Shown here: positions 41,201-47,575 of the stretch, in pieces
Position numbering within the stretch: position 1 is the stretch's first letter
Layout: each line of letters starts with the position of its first letter
NCBI GenBank assembly: GCA_029204225.1
Contig: CM055101.1
Coordinates: 45,566,180 to 45,630,179 of the forward strand
Direction: 5' to 3'
From: Diphasiastrum complanatum
Lineage: Eukaryota > Streptophyta > Lycopodiopsida > Lycopodiales > Lycopodiaceae
Length of the DNA stretch: 64,000 nt
Position numbers and translations under genes: made by a program
The notes under the pieces: generated by a model
The model's input: the letters and a program-made list of their open reading frames with translations, nothing else
What the model was told of the DNA's origin: nothing
Databases searched by the model: none

Positions 41201-42408
41201 CAATTCATATTTTCTTAATATTGTAAACAGATGCCAATGACTACATATCTTCACATTCATCCATCTTTTGCTTTCTTATATCCTTCATATGGCTTTTTAC
41301 AGCTTTTACTTATGAAACGAGGAGGTCAAGTAATATATGCTGGACCTTTGGGAGAGCATTCAAAGCTAATGATAGGTTACTTTCAGGTTGATACCTTTGT
41401 TTGGTTCTGCAAATTTTAGCTTTTAAGTTAAAGCTGTATCCCGAACTTCAGAGAATTGTCTGTACTTGAAGTTTAACTCAGGTAGGTTGGATATCAGTGA
41501 CATGCAAGTCATTTCTGATTTTGATGTCATGAAGGCGATTCCGGGGGTTCCTCCAATCAAGGAAGGATATAATCCTGCAACCTGGATGCTTGAAATCAGT
41601 ACCCCAGCAGAGGAACTATGTATTGGGAAGAGTTTTGCAGAAATCTATGCAAACTCGGATTTGTTCCAGTAAGTTTACTTCTTGTTAAGAAAAGGTAGAT
41701 ACTACCCGTTTAATGTCCATTCCCAGATTTCAGCTGAAAGACATTCCCAGTTCTTCATCCTACAATATTACATGATTGTTTGGTTCTAAAATGGGATCTG
41801 ATGTTTTCCTCTCAAAATAGGATTGAAAATCTTGGTTATAATAAAATTAATGTTGCCGAAACTTCTATCTCCTAATTTTTTGAAAGAGAAGATTTGAAGG
41901 TCTGCCATTATCTGAGAAGGGATTGTTCAGGAAATATGAAGATGCTTTTAAAGACTGCGTGATGGTGAAAGTTTTCATAGCCAGTGCTCTCCTTTTAATT
42001 GAAACATCTCCACGTGTTCTGTTCTTGAAAATGAGATGTTTTAGGTCAATGGGTGTGCGTCTCATGCTTCATTTTCTTGGGGAAAAACTTTTTCTTTTAT
42101 TGGTTCCACCAGAGGATGCTTAGTCAATGGTTGTCTGCAAATGTGCACCTGGTTAACTCTTTGTTTTCTTCCTTGTGTAGGAGAAATAAGATGCTCATTC
42201 AAGAATTGAGTGTTCCTGCTCCTGGATCACAAGATCTGGAGTTTCCAACACAATATGCTCAAAAATTCTCCGTGCAGCTCCAGGCATGCCTTTGGAAACA
42301 ACATCTAACATATTGGCGAAGCCCTTTCTACAATGTGGTCCGCATGTTCTTTACATTAGTCAGTGCATTGATTTTTGGATCAATATTTTGGAACAAAGGA
42401 TTGAAAAG
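15739..42408 (+). CDS. PDR-type full-size ABC transporter (ABCG), 3' end missing
   Basis: This is the window's one host gene that looks functional: a plasma-membrane ATP-driven exporter of the plant PDR/ABCG family (reverse order, NBD-TMD twice). I joined 20 exons: 15739-16085, 16393-16513, 16635-16723, 17133-17217, 27204-27363, 27521-27597, 27727-27871, 28011-28312, 28439-28720, 28941-29257, 30369-30529, 39253-39356, 39555-39711, 39850-39939, 40093-40271, 40391-40723, 40868-41158, 41303-41386, 41535-41668 and 42181-42408. All junctions keep frame, no stop occurs, and donors and acceptors are canonical except a GC donor at 16724. The sum is 3686 nt (1228 codons plus 2 nt) against about 1400-1450 residues for the family. 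Most of TMD2 is therefore beyond the window or lost. Substrate unknown; family members export terpenoids, hormones, monolignols or toxins. Confidence 0.93.
16724..17132 (+). other. Intron 3, GC-AG type
   Basis: The donor reads AAG|GCAAGT, which fits the U1 consensus better than average except for the C at position +2, as in known GC-AG introns. The acceptor is CCACAG before AATGACA. Both neighbouring exon frames require exactly this junction (an Arg codon split AG/A). Confidence 0.85.
16871..16945. repeat. Small inverted repeat in intron 3
   Basis: ATCCAAGGGTGGTGG at 16871-16885 is inverted at 16931-16945 with one mismatch, and pairing continues inward for about 10 more positions. The unit is about 75 bp and might be a foldback MITE. 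It is followed by GGTTGGGTTAGG. Confidence 0.5.
18216..18230 (-). other. PBS-like site, minus strand
   Basis: The reverse complement reads TGGTATCAAAGC, one mismatch from the initiator tRNA-Met primer site. The adjacent plus-strand TGTTAGAAACCCC is what the end of a minus-oriented LTR would look like. The LTR would lie to its right (from about 18235), but its far end and partner were not found. Confidence 0.35.
18674..19715 (+). pseudogene. gypsy gag region (broken)
   Basis: The start [15 protein letters not shown] leads into a helical N-terminus, a Pro/Gly-rich linker and the gag core. TAG near 19093 interrupts it. The next frame has [18 protein letters not shown] typical of Retrotrans_gag. 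A Pro/Ser-rich spacer precedes the zinc knuckle [14 protein letters not shown], at about 19663-19710 in a different frame. Confidence 0.82.
19878..20235 (+). mobile_element. Solo LTR, 358 bp, family of the 50-56 kb gypsy
   Basis: It starts TGTTACGAGC, ends TCTATTACA and is the same length as both LTRs of the intact element at 50022-56067. I count about 7 differences to the 3' LTR there. It is flanked by ACTGG direct repeats (19873-19877 and 20236-20240), the 5-bp target duplication. The host gypsy frame resumes after it, so it sits between the zinc knuckle and protease of the older element. Confidence 0.96.
20236..20766 (+). pseudogene. gypsy aspartic protease region
   Basis: After the solo LTR the frame continues with [20 protein letters not shown] and the protease motif [12 protein letters not shown] near 20304. 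A stop at about 20384 and later stops break the following segment to RT. Confidence 0.8.
20770..22212 (+). pseudogene. gypsy RT and RNase H (broken)
   Basis: RT shows [20 protein letters not shown] near 21030, [14 protein letters not shown] near 21140 and [15 protein letters not shown] near 21236. A stop/frameshift follows at about 21290, then the catalytic [11 protein letters not shown] near 21330. RNase H has [14 protein letters not shown] near 21770 and [17 protein letters not shown] near 21882. A stop interrupts after that, and the tail [17 protein letters not shown] lies near 22070. It lines up with full family domains, with no missing catalytic block but several breaks. Confidence 0.87.
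22213..22830. repeat. AT-rich insertion inside gypsy pol
   Basis: The pol frame ends at FRDGIK (22212) and integrase resumes only near 22850. The ~600 bp between are AT-rich and non-coding. They contain an internal near-repeat: AATCTCAAGAT...AAAAAAGACA...GAAGTAACTC at about 22212-22275 and again at about 22350-22430. Its origin is unknown. Confidence 0.5.
22900..23972 (+). pseudogene. gypsy integrase and chromodomain (broken)
   Basis: The HHCC finger ([15 protein letters not shown]...CTFCARNK) lies at about 22935-23080. The DDE core follows: [18 protein letters not shown] near 23135, FLSDRDSKF-like near 23330 and [18 protein letters not shown] near 23425. A shifted frame from 23811 reads [18 protein letters not shown], the chromodomain core, ending at TGA about 23970. 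The chromodomain marks it as a chromovirus. Confidence 0.85.
24026..24423 (+). repeat. 3' LTR of the intron-4 gypsy element
   Basis: It follows a purine tract (CGGGGAGAG) after the pol end. Shared words with 56333-56722, such as TATGGTTGGCCTTGGGCC, CTCCCAGTTG, GGGCTTCCT, CTATAAGTAG/GTATAAGTAG and the terminal GTTCGTAAC, identify the LTR. A TATAAG box lies near 24273. Confidence 0.75.
24610..26020 (-). pseudogene. Ty1-copia gag-protease-integrase fragment, reversed
   Basis: Read on the minus strand, it has a degenerate and a complete zinc knuckle ([14 protein letters not shown]) at about 25890-25990. The protease motif [13 protein letters not shown] follows near 25700, the pre-integrase [12 protein letters not shown] near 25340, and integrase with [13 protein letters not shown] near 25060 and [15 protein letters not shown] near 24990. 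It ends after the integrase C-terminus ([17 protein letters not shown], about 24700). No RT, RNase H or LTR is present. Several frameshifts occur. Confidence 0.87.
26040..27203. other. Intron 4 tail, nothing recognised
   Basis: No TE domain or terminal repeat could be assigned between the copia fragment and exon 5. Confidence 0.4.
27204..30529 (+). CDS. PDR transporter exons 5-11: rest of NBD1 and TMD1
   Basis: Exon 5 has [20 protein letters not shown] and the Q-loop region. Exon 6 has AFMK at the [10 protein letters not shown] motif. Exon 7 ends in the ABC signature [13 protein letters not shown]. Exon 8 holds Walker B ([20 protein letters not shown]) and the H-loop-equivalent [19 protein letters not shown]. 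Exon 9 gives [11 protein letters not shown] and the linker to TMD1. Exons 10 and 11 carry hydrophobic helices, including the conserved [20 protein letters not shown] and LGGFILTK. All exons are open and the splice sites are GT-AG. Confidence 0.93.
30706..31080 (-). repeat. Probable copia 3' LTR (minus orientation)
   Basis: It begins TGTTAGAATTGAGACTG in plus coordinates. The part from about 30890 matches 38830-39000 at moderate identity (shared GGTTATTAT, GGCATTATT/GGCCATTATT, AACTATACTT, GGGCT, TTAGCATT). Just beyond it the minus strand reads [16 protein letters not shown] (about 31095-31145), the normal end of copia RNase H before the 3' LTR. Confidence 0.6.
31090..31995 (-). pseudogene. 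copia RT C-terminal half and RNase H tail, reversed
   Basis: The minus strand carries a decayed RT segment ([20 protein letters not shown] near 31860, aligning with YVDDIIITG) and [20 protein letters not shown]. The RNase H core between about 31150 and 31640 is too decayed to read confidently. The [10 protein letters not shown] end is clear. Confidence 0.65.
32005..32275 (+). pseudogene. LINE reverse transcriptase scrap
   Basis: The frame [19 protein letters not shown], then [19 protein letters not shown] and [18 protein letters not shown], matches the region after RT in plant L1-type LINEs (RV.LI..VL......F, FLW, GGLGI.d....N.AL..KW). It is a short truncated piece inside copia debris. Confidence 0.65.
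32446..32512. repeat. Possible relic of the intron-11 MITE family
   Basis: A T-rich run followed by CAATATGGGTATCAGAT and AAGAGCA..ATTA/CTTAC words resembles 34255-34330 inside the 600-bp MITE. Termini are not visible, so this is only a likely internal relic. Confidence 0.35.
32520..33350 (-). pseudogene. copia gag and protease fragment, reversed
   Basis: From right to left on the minus strand lie gag helices ([18 protein letters not shown] near 33110, [18 protein letters not shown] near 33020), a Lys/Glu-rich linker, the zinc knuckle [16 protein letters not shown] near 32790, then protease-like [18 protein letters not shown] near 32630. The protease DSGA is degenerate (DSRT). It belongs to a different copia copy from the RT pieces on each side. 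Confidence 0.75.
33950..35061 (-). pseudogene. copia RT N-terminal region, split by a MITE
   Basis: The minus strand at 35061-34765 reads into RT ([18 protein letters not shown] and [20 protein letters not shown]). The MITE 34157-34756 interrupts, and RT resumes at about 34148-33960 ([17 protein letters not shown] and the decayed continuation). Taking the MITE and one target copy out would rejoin the same copia domain, which shows the order of insertions. Confidence 0.8.
34157..34756. mobile_element. 600-bp non-autonomous hAT element (MITE)
   Basis: The ends are perfect 13-bp inverted repeats CATAGATGCCCAG (34157-34169 and 34744-34756). The flanks are an exact 8-bp duplication GTTCTGAT (34149-34156 and 34757-34764), as made by hAT transposases. 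Subterminal AAACGCGTTTC-like palindromes occur near both ends. The interior has T-rich tracts and a C-rich patch near 34470-34520. No transposase is encoded. Its CATAG start is shared with the large hAT elements at 57-64 kb. Confidence 0.93.
35080..35519 (+). repeat. LTR of about 440 bp with adjacent PBS
   Basis: It starts TGTTAGAAATAATAAACG and ends TTTCCTGCA. It is followed at 35520-35532 by TGGTATTAGAGCC, an initiator-Met-type PBS. A TATTTATATG box lies near 35360 and a CTTCTT-rich stretch near 35450. The leader stops at about 35648, where gypsy pol begins abruptly, so the internal part of this element is missing or replaced. Confidence 0.7.
35648..37740 (+). pseudogene. Ty3-gypsy pol (RT end, RNase H, integrase, chromodomain)
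   Basis: It enters in the RT connection domain ([20 protein letters not shown]). RNase H follows with [18 protein letters not shown] and [18 protein letters not shown] frameshift and stop near 36112 break it. RNase H ends with [19 protein letters not shown]. Integrase has [12 protein letters not shown] and [31 protein letters not shown] near 36690, SDRDPKF near 36880 and [20 protein letters not shown] near 36960. The last frame (37303-37737) contains [29 protein letters not shown] and the chromodomain [14 protein letters not shown]. The element is 5' truncated. Confidence 0.88.
37766..38160 (+). repeat. 3' LTR of the intron-11 gypsy element (right end uncertain)
   Basis: A purine tract ATAAGGGGGGAGG directly after the pol stop is followed by TGTTACGGCCCTAATGG, a TG start. 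A TATATATA box lies near 38063. The start word TGTTACG is shared with the 358-bp LTR family. The right end could not be fixed because no partner LTR is present. Confidence 0.6.
38249..38700 (-). pseudogene. LINE ORF2 fragment, reversed
   Basis: The minus-strand frame has [20 protein letters not shown], then [20 protein letters not shown] and [14 protein letters not shown]. This pattern (W-[FY]-D-x-EC, basic stretch, FW) is typical of the linker between endonuclease and RT in LINEs. Neither the endonuclease nor the RT core is present here. Confidence 0.55.
38723..38794 (-). tRNA. tRNA-like sequence (tRNA pseudogene or SINE head)
   Basis: On the minus strand a 72-nt segment has a pol III A box within GGATAGCTCAGTGGTAGAGC and a B box GGGTTCAAATCC. 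The D stem GCTC/GAGC and T stem CTGGG/CCTAG form. The acceptor stem pairs with one mismatch and two G-U pairs. The anticodon stem is poor, so it is likely a tRNA-derived repeat rather than a working tRNA. No anticodon call is made. Confidence 0.5.
38805..39000 (-). repeat. Partner copia LTR fragment (minus orientation)
   Basis: It matches the inner part of 30706-31080 (GGTTATTATT, GGGCATTATTTTAAGTTGAG, AACTATACTTGTTAT, AAGGGCT...TTAGCATTA). It may be the 5' LTR of the reversed copia whose 3' LTR is at 30706, which would make the intervening TEs nested. Confidence 0.5.
39253..42408 (+). CDS. PDR transporter exons 12-20: end of TMD1, NBD2, start of TMD2
   Basis: Exon 12 resumes the frame after the 8.7-kb intron with [20 protein letters not shown]. 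Exon 13 carries [13 protein letters not shown]. Exon 14 holds KSQTHVSEE. Exon 15 has [14 protein letters not shown] and YYVDMP. Exon 16 has the second Walker A ([18 protein letters not shown]) and [18 protein letters not shown]. Exon 17 has the NBD2 signature [11 protein letters not shown] and Walker [13 protein letters not shown]. Exons 18-19 give [17 protein letters not shown] and [14 protein letters not shown]. Exon 20 has [18 protein letters not shown] and ends at a good GTAAGC donor at 42409. The remaining TMD2 exons were not found in the next 21.6 kb. Confidence 0.93.
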
Positions 42409-42449
42409 GTAAGCTTATATTCTAATAGCATGCACACCTCACATGTGCA

Positions 42450-42452
<3 letters not shown>

Positions 42453-42502
<50 letters not shown>
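42453..42502. repeat. (CT)n microsatellite
   Basis: A CT run of about 50 bp just inside the intron after exon 20. Confidence 0.97.
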
Positions 42503-42506
<4 letters not shown>

Positions 42507-42649
42507 TTCCCCCAACACATGCTTCAAATTCACATATAACTCATTGATAGAGCCCTTTCTAGATACCTTATGTTTTTAAGGAATGGGAATCCTGTCCACA
42601 TAATTCTAGTGAAAAACCCATCCTTTGCCTGGTGGTTTGAGGAGATTAT

Positions 42650-42651
<2 letters not shown>

Positions 42652-42693
<42 letters not shown>
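42652..42693. repeat. (CT)n microsatellite
   Basis: A second CT run of about 42 bp that directly abuts the CobW-like pseudogene. Confidence 0.97.
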
Positions 42694-42695
<2 letters not shown>

Positions 42696-43067
42696 GCATC
42701 GCTGTGCTTGTGAATGAGTTAGCGGAAATTGACATTGATTCTGTTTCACTCCAATCCGATTCGCTGAATGCTGCATATGGTCTATCAAAGGTGACACTTC
42801 CCCATGGATGAGCTTGCTGTAGTACGAGTGGAAACCTGAGGGATGCAATACTCAGTGTCATGAGCAGCAAACACAATTTTGATTATCTTGTAATAGAGAC
42901 GTCTGGAGTGACCCCCTAAAAATTGCAAAGGATCTGGAGAACTTAGGTGTTCGACTGGATCTTATCGTGACAGTTGTGGATGCGGAAGCTTTAGCTACAA
43001 TATTGGATGTTCCTGTTGCAAAGAAACAATTGGAAATTGCAGACATTATTCTGATCAACAAGTAGCC
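42696..43067 (+). pseudogene. CobW/P47K-family GTPase pseudogene fragment
   Basis: One continuous frame carries the landmarks of COG0523 metal-chaperone GTPases. RIAVLVNELAEIDIDS fits the NEfgeidiD motif. A decayed GCICC region reads ACCSTSGNLRDAI. LVIETSGVTP matches the family motif IETSG-x-x-P. LDLIVTVVDAEAL and QLEIADIILINK follow, with NK of the G4 motif. Two nonsense codons break it (TGA about 42807, TAA about 42927) and it ends at TAG after NK. Walker A upstream is missing, replaced by the CT repeat. It is a dead partial copy, apparently without introns. Confidence 0.82.
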
Positions 43068-43074
43068 CTGTTGC

Positions 43075-45245
43075 AATTTCCAGCACCAGCCATCTGGCTT
43101 CTACTTGCAGCGATTCATCTGATGTACTTCACTGATCTTTGGCATAAGCAAATTTCCAAGTTGCAGCGATCAGTGAGCAAGAGTAGCACACGATCCTTCC
43201 GGCAGACAATATTCTTCTTCACCCAAATACAACCTACATGCATCTAGCTTAGCTGTCCACAAGCACCTATAGACAGCGAACATGCAGAAGTAGCTTAGCT
43301 ATTCCCTTCAAACAGTTCCATTGCCAACTGCTGAACTGTGACCTACTTCCTCCAACTATCTCTATGGTGGCGCCCTCCTAGCTGCGATCTGTTTGCTGCC
43401 AGCGCTCCACCACATGGCCAGGGGGAGGTAGCTCCCCCATTCTCCTCCACGCTCAGCTGCCGGCTCCACCGCAGATCCGCTTCTTTCAGCTGTTTCAATC
43501 GCACCTAGCCACCAGTCCGCAGATGGCCCTAACCTGTCCACTGCTGCCATCGCCCCACCACACAGTTCCGCTGCTGGCCCTACCTACCCGCTGTTGCCAT
43601 CGCTCCAACACCTAGCTCCGCCGTCGCTCCACCACACAGCTCCGCTGCTGCCATCGCTCCACCTCAGGGGTCCATCGCATTTCCTAATCTGTCCGCTGCT
43701 GGCTCCACCTCAGAATCAGCTCTGACCACACTTTCCAGCATAGATCCTCTTGCTTCTACATCTGAACCTACCTCCGAATCTGTTTTTGAACTATCTACTA
43801 TACCTACCGCATCTGCTACCGGAATTTCCACGACGATTACGAATCCGCTTGTTGATTATACCCCTTCTAAACCTACTGAAGGCCTCTTTGCTTATGACCT
43901 CAGCTTCATCCGGCAAGAAATCCTCGGCCTCAAGAGACAATTACACTTTTTCGAAACGGAGAATGGCAAGCTGGTTTGGGATCTATGTCATGTTAATGAG
44001 TGAATGGAGCGGCTTGAACAGTTCCACATGAGATTCTCCTGGCCGAGTTTGCAGCTCCACCTATACAGATCGAGGCATCTCTTCAGCTCATCACCTATAT
44101 ACAAAGGATACAGGCGGTACCAGAGATAGACATGCGATACATACAGGTTGCACTATCCTCCTCACAGCGTCTTCACGATCAGGGCTACAGGTTATCATGG
44201 TTCTCTCAGGCCTCTCACCTCCTACTTGCGTCATTTGGCATCCCCATCACAAAGCTCCCCTCAGGCACACATCAGTTTATCTGACGCTTCCTCTATCGCA
44301 CATATCTAGAGCGGACTTGGCGTAACCAGTTAGGGGTTAAGCCAGTTTTCTACCGGACTCATTTCTTGGAGCTAGTTGCATCAGGGACCCCGATCATGCC
44401 ACGCTACTTGGACTCGAGACTGTCACATTGCCTGAGATTCACATTGGGGCAGCTCAGGGTGTCCTCTCATCAGTTGGCTATTGAGACTGGGAGGTTCCAT
44501 GGTATTCCCAGAGAGGAGCGGATTTGCCAGTTATGCTCTCTAGGTGAGGTGGAGTCTGAGGAGCACTTTATCTTTAGGTGCCCAGTATATTATGAGATCA
44601 GAGGGCGTTATCATTGCCTGTTCCGAGAGATGCCTACCACTCTACGCTCTCTCATAGCTTATGAGGACCCACGGTGTGTCGCTCTGATGGTACGCGAAGA
44701 TGTCCATACTACGGAGAGATTTATGCAAGACACCCTACCTCACAGCCATTGATTACTTCATTCTTTACTAGGCGGAGATCGCGTGATTTAGTGCCTGAAG
44801 ATGAGGTTTATGATTATGACGACGACGAGGATGATGGCCGCTCTCAAGCTCATAGAGATCAGAGACAATGTACCTCCCACCATCATATTACTACCAGGAT
44901 TACTAGACATTCCACGCAGAGGCGTACTACTACTACACATGCACGTGCTCATGCTCACAGAGACAACGCCGACAAGCTCCAGCGCCTTCCCATTCTGTGG
45001 CTCGCATTACATCTTTTTACAGCATCAGCACAGCCTTGACATTTTACCAGAGATACATATGATTATTATGCGCACACTCTCGCATACGTGTCTATTTTAG
45101 TTTGCACTAGATGTTTTTTTTATTACAGTTTGGAGACATTCTTATACGCTCCCATGGTTACCACATACTTGACATGTACTTTATTAGTCTTATATGCCTT
45201 TTGGCATGGAAAAGACATTAATAAAGCTTTCTTTCTTTCTTTCTT
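43075..45245 (+). mobile_element. LINE copy A (decayed, ends in TTTC repeats)
   Basis: A Pro/Ala-rich repetitive stretch (43350-43720) and a short coiled-coil-like frame (LSFIRQEILGLKRQLHFF, about 43895) resemble a LINE ORF1. Coding similarity then jumps to the C-terminal end of ORF2 (44033-44752). A 3' UTR with AATAAA at about 45221 ends in a TTTC tail near 45225-45250. Most of ORF2 is missing, so it is an internally deleted copy. Confidence 0.65.
44033..44752 (+). pseudogene. LINE ORF2 C-terminal region
   Basis: The frame reads AEFAAPPIQIEASLQLITYI, then ELVASGTPIMPRYLDSR, RVSSHQLAIETGRFHGIPRE and the zinc-like RICQLCSLGEVESEEHFIFR with CPVYYEIR. This C-x-x-C...H...C pattern follows RT in many LINEs. 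One stop at about 44282 lies in the first part. Confidence 0.75.

Positions 45246-45248
<3 letters not shown>

Positions 45249-45283
<35 letters not shown>
45249..45283. repeat. (TC)n tract at the LINE A/B junction
   Basis: A TC run follows the TTTC tail of LINE A and precedes the start of LINE B. Confidence 0.9.
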
Positions 45284-45286
<3 letters not shown>

Positions 45287-45311
45287 GCAGCTCCTCCATC
45301 TCTCTTCTACC

Positions 45312-46126
45312 ATGGTGAAGACAAGGGGGAGCCCACGCTCCCCCTCTCCTCCCTCCTATCCCTCCACCACAGTTCCTCCCTACGCCATCTTGACTCCCAT
45401 CTTGCCCTCTTCTCATCCTGCTCCCCTTCTCCTTGTTGGGCAGCAACCCAATGCTACTGCGCAGCCCACTGCTGTACAACATTGTTCCCCTCCTCTCACC
45501 CCCTCACAGATCCTACCTCATCTGCATTTGTTCTATCACATGTGCCTAAGAAGGTCTACCCATCCTCGAAAGAGCCCTATAGCCCTGCTAAAGCCATTGA
45601 ATCTTATGTGGCTGCCAACATGAATGTTTTGTTGCAAATTTTCCAAGGGTTGAAAGCTGAGCTCTACTTGGTTAAACTGGAAATGTCCTAGCTCAAGGAC
45701 ACCAATTGCAAGCTTCAAAAAGAGGTGGATATCCTAAAGCAAGAACTCCGAGCTCAACCTATCCTTGCTACACCAGATTCGTCCAACAAGCTCAAAGAAC
45801 TGGAACCCAAGCTCGAGAAGCAAATGTCTTGGGCTTCGGTGCTGAAAAATGGCAGCAAGCCCATCTCCTTGGTCATCTCAGCCACACTTTCCGAGGAAAG
45901 TCTTTGAGAGAGTAAAGCTCTCAACATTCGAGTACGTGGTATTGTGGATACACAACGCCATAGAAGAATGTTCATGACTCTTGACCATAACAGCAAAGGC
46001 TTGGATACAGCATGGCGCACTAAACGAGATAACACCACTTTGATTTTTCGCTTTAAATCATCCAGTACACGTCGAGACGCTATACGGAAACTTGCTAAAT
46101 TGAAAGACATGCATTTTCATGGATGA
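45312..46126 (+). pseudogene. LINE ORF1-like protein (broken)
   Basis: The start MVKTRGSPRSPSPPS leads to a Pro-rich N-terminus. Heptad-rich segments then suggest a coiled coil (NMNVLLQIFQGLKAELYLVK, VDILKQELRA, LKELEPKLEKQM). The C-terminal part resembles an RNA-binding ORF1 core (VRGIVDTQRHRRMFMTLDHN, TLIFRFKSSSTRRDAIRKLA). TAG at 45689 and other stops break it. ORF1 proteins normally coat LINE RNA. Confidence 0.6.
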
Positions 46127-46199
46127 TGACCTTACATATATACAGGTAGAAGAAAGGCGACAAGTCTTTCAGGAAGCCAAGCCGTCAAGTAGACGTGTG

Positions 46200-47130
46200 A
46201 TTTACCGAGATGGACAGGTTCGATATTTGGATAGCACCCCTAGTGGCTCTCGCCAATAGGGTGTCCGGGCATGGGAGCATCCCAAGGCCCCGTTCACACC
46301 ATTTACGTTTTGGAGTATGGACTTGTAACGACATACATTCGTCATCTACCGCTAGAGATATTATAGATTTCATTACAGAGAGAGATATACTTTCTATACG
46401 GAGACACACGAGAGCCAGGTTAGGGGACTACCGACACTCTCAGGATACAGGTGGGATCTAGTTTACAGGACAGTGGTCAGATCCACAAATGGCAGAGGCT
46501 CAGCTGGGGTCGCATGCCTATACAGAGAGTCATTACATTCGAGTGTGGAGTTCATCGACGAGTCAGCACGGCTTATCTGGGTACACCTCCTAGGATGTGG
46601 CATTGGTTTGGACAGGGATCTCTATATTGCAGCTTGCTATTTTCCTCCAGAGTCCTCTTTCTTTGTAGAGGGCATTGGCTTTCCTTATGCTGATCTTTTC
46701 ACTGACATTATCAGATTTTCTGATTGAGGGTATGTTGTCCTTATTGGCGACTCTGAGGCCGGGACTACCGTGCGACAAGTTGATTTTCATGATGTTGTTG
46801 TCCAGTTACATATACGGGATATTGGTTGTGATGAGATGCGAATTACCAGGACATCCGCCGACACCTTGGGACCAATCACTGGCTACGATGAGTATCTATT
46901 ACAGCTAGGTGAAGCCCACAAGCTTGCCATTTATAATGGCCTAGCTTGTTGTCTTGAGTTGAGCATATATACATGTCATCCACACAGTGGTGGACATAGT
47001 GTTGTCGATTACCTCATGGGGTCACCATCCTTCATCCCTGATCTCACAGTTCCAAATCGTCCCCACCACCCTTTCTGATCATTCTTTTCTATCCTTCCAC
47101 TTGGGTTCTATTTCGACCTCACAGTCTCAG
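46200..47130 (+). pseudogene. LINE endonuclease (APE type, broken)
   Basis: Fragments in different frames give LRFGVWTCNDIHSS (start of the fold), VVLIGDSEAG where GDFN is expected, then VDFHDVVVQLHIRDIGCDEM. YTCHPHSGGHSVVDYLMGSP and SDHSFLSFHLGS carry the late conserved D and the SDH motif. The catalytic Asn is changed (GDSE), so the enzyme is dead. Confidence 0.7.
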
Positions 47131-47280
47131 CCCCGTCCCATTTTCAACCATGGTCCCAGATATGCCTTCTCCCATCCTTACATTGTTATATGGGGCACGT
47201 TCAGAAACTATATGGCACCATTCTTCAGTCAGCGATCAGTTCTGAGGCTTCAGTTTTGAAGTTGAGATTAGACGACTACA

Positions 47281-47575
47281 TGCTGTGGGACAGGCTGGTT
47301 TCCGAGCTCACTATTCCACCATTGACCATGTCTTCACTCTTCTAGCTATTGTCGAGGAAGCCAGACATAAGAGAGAGAGGGTTTACTGTTGTTTTGTTGA
47401 CTTCAAGAAAGCCTTCGATTCTGTCCCATGTTCCCTTCTCATCCAGAGATTACGTGACCTTGGCTCCTCCACTGATACAGTTCTTGTGGTGATGGCACTT
47501 TATGAGTTGCTTTCGGAGTGACACAGGCATGTCAGAGCATATCTGGCGTACCATTGGGGTGAAAAAGGGTGAAGC
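47281..47575 (+). pseudogene. LINE RT blocks 1-3
   Basis: QAGFRAHYSTIDHVFTLLAI, then VYCCFVDFKKAFDSVP and RLRDLGSSTDTVLVVMALYE match LINE RT (the F-x-D-x-x-K-A-F-D-x-V block). The palm YADD block is missing because the element ends or is interrupted at about 47575. Confidence 0.82.

Larger units (their letters stand above)
45290..47575 (+). mobile_element. LINE copy B (ORF1, endonuclease, RT start)
   Basis: It begins right after the tail of copy A. ORF1 (from ATG 45312), an APE-type endonuclease and the first RT blocks follow in order. The element stops matching LINE sequence at about 47575 after IGVKKGEAYF. Frames are broken by many stops. Confidence 0.72.
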
